From Bacteroidales bacterium (GTDB lineage: Bacteria > Bacteroidota > Bacteroidia > Bacteroidales > GCA-2748055): DNA of 64,000 nucleotides. A program made the translations under genes and the position numbers. The stretch covers positions 103,086 through 167,085 of the forward strand of contig JAGLOO010000006.1 of the NCBI GenBank assembly GCA_023138875.1, read 5' to 3'. The first letter of the stretch is position 1, and every line of letters begins with the position of its first letter. Of the stretch, positions 60,900-64,000 are shown in pieces. The notes beneath the pieces were generated by a model that was not told the origin of the DNA, did not search any database, and worked only from the letters and a program-made list of their open reading frames with translations.

Positions 60900-61067
60900 G
60901 GGAAAACAATTTAGATATACATAAATATACCACATAAATCCCTGAAAATAAACTGTAAATCACGGACCTTTATTTGCCCGCATAATAATGTCATTGACTT
61001 TTTGCATAATATGTAATAAATTCGCTGTAATGCCAAGATTGGCAGTAGAATAATATATTAGGAAACA

Positions 61068-62807
61068 ATGAAAAAAAGAAGAAAACAAGTACTATCCGGC
61101 GAACCGACTCAGCAGAAGCCGCTCCGGCTGTGGCCCGGCATTGTTATCGTGATGTTGCAGTGGCTTGTCAGATTTGTAATCCCTATTGTTATTCCCGGGG
61201 CTTTTGCATTGGGGGTGTTGGGCGGACTCTTGGGCTGGTTGGCTATCGTCGTGTGGTGGGCGTTCTTCAGCCGGGCGCCCCGGATCGAGCGCTGGGGCGC
61301 CATTGTCCTGATGATAGTCGCTATGGTCGCGACATCGCGCATCATCCACGAGTCGATTGCGACAGGGATGCAGGGTATGATGTTCTTCATTTACGCCATC
61401 CCGGTCTTAAGCCTCGCCTTCGTCGTCTGGGCGGTGGCCAGTCGTCACCTCTCTGACAAACTTCGGCGTGCGATGATGGTCGCAACCATCCTGCTCGCTT
61501 GCGGAGTATGGACGCTTGTTAGGTCCGATGGTATTACCGGCGATGCCGGTGCGGATTTCGCGTGGCGGTGGGCGGAGACTCCTGAAGAGCGGCTCCTGGC
61601 CCAAGCCGGCGACGAGTCAATGGCGCTCCCGTCGGCTCCGGCAGCAGCGGAGGCAGGAGCCGACTGGCCTGGTTTTCGCGGACCCGATCGCGACGGCATC
61701 ATCCACGGCATACAGATCGAAACCGACTGGTCTGCGTCACCGCCTATCGAGCTATGGCGCCAGCCTATCGGACCGGGATGCTCGTCCTTCGCGGTCCGCG
61801 GCGACCTCCTCTATACCCAGGAGCAGCGCGGTGAGGACGAGGTCGTTGCCTGCTACAACCTGACTACCGGCGAGCCGGTGTGGAGACACCGTGACACAGC
61901 CCGGTTCTGGGACTCGCATGCCGGCGCCGGCCCGCGCTCGACGCCGACCCTCAGCGACGGTCGTGTATACACATTCGGTGCGACAGGAATCCTGAACGTG
62001 CTCGCCGCTAATGACGGCGCTGTCGTGTGGTCGCGCAACGCGGCATCCGACACCGACACGAAGGTCCCGGGCTGGGGCTTCACAAGCTCACCGTTGGTGG
62101 TCGACGACGTCGTCATCGTCGCCGTCACCGGTGCACTCATCGCCTACGACCTCGCCACCGGCGATCCGCGCTGGTTCGGCCCGGACGGCGGCGGCAGCTA
62201 CAGTTCGCCGCATCTATTAACTATCGATGGAGTCGCACAGATCCTGCTGATGAGTGAAGTCGGCGCTACCAGTGTCGCGCCCACCGACGGCACGCTGTTC
62301 TGGGAGTACCCATGGCCTCAGGACGACCGCATCCTGCAACCGGCCCTGACCGCGGACGGTAACGTCCTGCTCAACACCGGGGGGAAAAAAGGCATGCGCC
62401 GCATCGTGGTCACACACGGACCCAACGGATGGACGATTGAAGAGCGCTGGACGTCGGTCCAGATGAAATCCTACTTCAATGACTTTGTCGTTCACGAAGG
62501 CCATGCCTTCGGCTTTGACGGCCCCAGTCTTGCGTGCATCGACATCGATGATGGCAAACGCAAGTGGAAAGGCGGACGCTACGGCGGCCAGCTCATCCTG
62601 TTGGCCGACCAGAACTTGCTGCTGGTGTTGTCGGAGAAGGGTGAGCTGGCGCTGGTCATGGCGGCCCCCGACCAATTCACAGAGCTCGCGCGGTTCCCGG
62701 CGATCGAGGGCAAGACCTGGAACCACCCGGTGCTGGCCGGCGATATCCTGCTGGTTCGCAACACCCAGGAGATGGTCGCGTTCCGGTTGTCCCTCGCGGG
62801 CGGCTGA
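61068..62807 (+). CDS. Membrane PQQ-like beta-propeller protein, foreign composition
   Basis: A 579-residue protein. Four to five membrane helices fill about 20-155 (WPGIVIVMLQWLVRFVIPIV, FALGVLGGLLGWLAIVVWWA). After a linker rich in Ala comes DWPGFRGPDRDG (about 199), the standard entry to a PQQ-binding-like propeller. Blades follow, with repeated turns such as LTTGEPVWRH, AANDGAVVWSR and DLATGDPRWFG. Proteins of this type from Planctomycetes and Acidobacteria are thought to act at the membrane, but the enzymatic role is unknown. The gene is clearly richer in G and C than every neighbour, especially at third codon positions, which points to recent transfer. Confidence 0.82.
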   Translation: MKKRRKQVLSGEPTQQKPLRLWPGIVIVMLQWLVRFVIPIVIPGAFALGVLGGLLGWLAIVVWWAFFSRAPRIERWGAIVLMIVAMVATSRIIHESIATGMQGMMFFIYAIPVLSLAFVVWAVASRHLSDKLRRAMMVATILLACGVWTLVRSDGITGDAGADFAWRWAETPEERLLAQAGDESMALPSAPAAAEAGADWPGFRGPDRDGIIHGIQIETDWSASPPIELWRQPIGPGCSSFAVRGDLLYTQEQRGEDEVVACYNLTTGEPVWRHRDTARFWDSHAGAGPRSTPTLSDGRVYTFGATGILNVLAANDGAVVWSRNAASDTDTKVPGWGFTSSPLVVDDVVIVAVTGALIAYDLATGDPRWFGPDGGGSYSSPHLLTIDGVAQILLMSEVGATSVAPTDGTLFWEYPWPQDDRILQPALTADGNVLLNTGGKKGMRRIVVTHGPNGWTIEERWTSVQMKSYFNDFVVHEGHAFGFDGPSLACIDIDDGKRKWKGGRYGGQLILLADQNLLLVLSEKGELALVMAAPDQFTELARFPAIEGKTWNHPVLAGDILLVRNTQEMVAFRLSLAGG

Positions 62808-63001
62808 CGGGAGTTGCCTTCCCGGCCATCGACCTGAGAATAGTTTCAAGTAGGAATTACTATCATAAAAGCGAAAACCGCGGACGCCTACCGTCGTTCT
62901 GCAGCCGAGGTCGAACGCTGGTGTGAGAGTTTTGTGTGAAGCGTGCTCCTGATTTGCATCGTTAGGCAAGAAAGGTGGACCTTTTTCATAATGGAAGGCA
63001 A

Positions 63002-63290
63002 CTATTGCCCTCTGCTAATAACTTCAAATTCCTTTGTATGTGAACAATGGTAGGTATTGATTTTCCTTAAAAAGGACAAGACATGCAATCTTTCGTTCAA
63101 TGACATTTCGGCGGTCATTGCTTTAAAAACCTTCTTCATTTTAGGTTCAATAACTTCGATTTCCCTTTGCCCCTTAGCAGTTATTCGAACCCGTTTCGCT
63201 CTTTTATCCTCCAAATCATCAAACTCTTTAATCAATTCTTTTTTCAGAAGTCTATTTATCCATATGTGCGTAAAACCAGTTCACTTCAGG
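63002..63290 (-). pseudogene. MarR-family regulator, C-terminal fragment
   Basis: The minus-strand frame carries only the wing and dimerisation end of a MarR repressor: INRLLKKELIKEFDDLEDKR, AKRVRITAKGQREIE, and a helix to a stop at 63002. The recognition-helix region and N-terminus (about 60 to 70 residues) are absent. The cut lies 20 bases from the transposase gene, so the insertion of the IS200-type element probably removed the front part. The 190 bases between this and the propeller gene show nothing. Confidence 0.75.
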
Positions 63291-63310
63291 GACTGGATAT
63301 AAGCACAAAA

Positions 63311-63703
63311 CTATTGTTTTTTAATATATTTTTTGACAATATCCAGAGGTGCTCCGCCACAAGATGCTATGAAATAACTCGGGGACCATAATCCACCTTT
63401 CCAGTAGTACTTTTCCAGTTCGGGAAATTCCTGTCTTAGAAACCTGGATGATACCCCCTTTAAACTATTCACAAGTCTCGAAGGTGTTGTATGTGGAAGC
63501 GGCTCAACCAGAAGATGCACATGGTCCTTTTGACCGTTGGTTTCAACGAGCTTGCATCCGAAGTCATTACACACCCTTTTAAAGTGGTAATGTAGTCTTT
63601 CATACATCTTTTCAGTAAAGACCATTTTTCTGTATTTCGTAACAAAGACCAAATGCAGGTGCAGTGAATAAACGACATGTCTTTTAGTACGTAAGTCTTG
63701 CAT
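63311..63703 (-). CDS. tnpA: IS200/IS605 transposase TnpA
   Basis: A 130-residue Y1 HUH transposase, full length for the family. The HUH motif is in GQKDHVHLLVEPLP and the catalytic Tyr is Tyr126 in DIVKKYIKKQ. LVFVTKYRKMVFTEKM and GLWSPSYFIASCGGAP are family signatures. It would cut and rejoin single-stranded ends at hairpins. It is divergent from a TnpB gene, the usual IS605 arrangement, with about 30 bases between starts. Confidence 0.93.
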   Translation of the reverse strand: MQDLRTKRHVVYSLHLHLVFVTKYRKMVFTEKMYERLHYHFKRVCNDFGCKLVETNGQKDHVHLLVEPLPHTTPSRLVNSLKGVSSRFLRQEFPELEKYYWKGGLWSPSYFIASCGGAPLDIVKKYIKKQ

Positions 63704-63733
63704 AGTATATTTGTTTTTCGTATATTTAAGTAT

Positions 63734-63997
63734 ATGCCAAATATACGAAAAGCATATAAATTCAGGTTAAAGACCAATAGGGATATTGAGAACAAACTCT
63801 CCCGGTTTTGTGGTTCGGCCCGCTTTCTCTGGAATAAGTCCCTTGCCATGAATCTGGAGCGCCTGGAAAAAGCATTCGGGGACTGCTTTGATAAGCACCA
63901 GCCTCTAAAGCGCATGCCGGTGTTCAAAAAGAAAGGATCGGGGGATGGCATTCGTTTTCCACAGGGTTTAAGATTTGTAAACCAAATGATTATGTAA
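63734..63997 (+). pseudogene. tnpB: IS605 TnpB, N-terminal part with deletion and frameshift
   Basis: The ATG at 63734 begins a TnpB N-terminus: KAYKFRLKTNRDIENKL and CGSARFLWNKSLAMNLE. It then skips most of the helical insert to PVFKKKGSGDGIRFPQG. Near 63967 one base seems missing: GGTTTAAG gives a stop after FVNQMIM, whereas an extra T would give GFKICKPNDYVK and continue out of the window. It is partial at the window edge. The RNA-guided nuclease core and guide RNA lie beyond. Confidence 0.75.
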
Positions 63998-64000
63998 AGA

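Noticed and set aside
1..64000. CRISPR arrays, tRNA and rRNA genes
   Set aside because: No regular repeat-spacer pattern, tRNA-like arm sequences or rRNA segments were noticed in a reading of the intergenic regions.

Overview
The window looks like a chromosome segment of a Bacteroidota bacterium, probably an environmental Bacteroidia or Marinilabiliales-type lineage; this placement is an inference. The signs are secreted proteins with type IX secretion (T9SS) C-terminal domains, a SusC-like TonB receptor with a carboxypeptidase-like N-domain, MacB/FtsX permeases beside NtrC two-component systems, LytS/LytTR pairs, and promoters of the Bacteroidota type (TTTG about 20 bases upstream of TAnnTTTG). 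No rRNA, tRNA or CRISPR array was recognised.

Layout. 1-2.8 kb: a DUF2141 protein, then a decayed minus-strand operon (frameshifted LytTR regulator, a racemase-family lipoprotein that has lost its first catalytic Cys, a broken D-aminoacylase). 2.9-10.7 kb: dodecin, a C-type lectin T9SS protein, a MacB-like permease divergent from an NtrC regulator and its kinase, and MetA. 10.7-13.6 kb: a radical SAM gene, an IS3 remnant, a DUF3800 gene with a structured leader, and a partial second copy of the radical SAM gene; a 101-base near-identical repeat flanks the insert. 13.6-19.6 kb: QueG-like protein, esterase, three-gene ABC exporter, nucleoside hydrolase, aldo/keto reductase. 19.6-37.7 kb: IS1634-type remnant, then carbohydrate-active and other secreted proteins (DUF5060/GH5-like, a deacetylase-GH3 fusion, ADP-ribosylglycohydrolase, GH65), an S9 peptidase, CrcB and DUF190. 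37.7-43 kb: an AgaI remnant, a chimeric amidohydrolase/T9SS protein, a flavin oxidoreductase and a GH109-like protein. 43.2-49.9 kb: TonB receptor, repeat protein, LytS/LytTR pair, eroded sulfatase and an aldo/keto reductase. 49.9-58.1 kb: the most interesting locus. 58.5-64 kb: a lipoprotein of unknown function, several broken genes, a GC-rich foreign-looking PQQ-propeller gene, a MarR fragment and an IS200/IS605 element running off the edge.

The 49.9-58.1 kb locus is a minus-strand operon of seven genes. In order they are a periplasmic binding-protein domain joined through one membrane helix to a GcvH-like lipoyl domain, a Tat-type four-cluster ferredoxin, an NrfD-type quinone-interacting membrane subunit, a second membrane-anchored GcvH-like protein, a histidine kinase with c-type heme motifs in its periplasmic sensor, an NtrC-type sigma-54 activator, and an archaemetzincin protease. 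A near-consensus sigma-54 promoter lies just upstream of the first gene, so the operon may be controlled by its own regulator. No catalytic molybdoenzyme or cytochrome subunit is present. I infer a quinone-linked redox module that uses lipoyl-type carriers on the cytoplasmic side and is coupled to periplasmic sensing.

A second theme is gene erosion. At least ten genes carry internal deletions, frameshifts or missing ends, often while neighbours are intact. Some deletions removed exactly the catalytic region.
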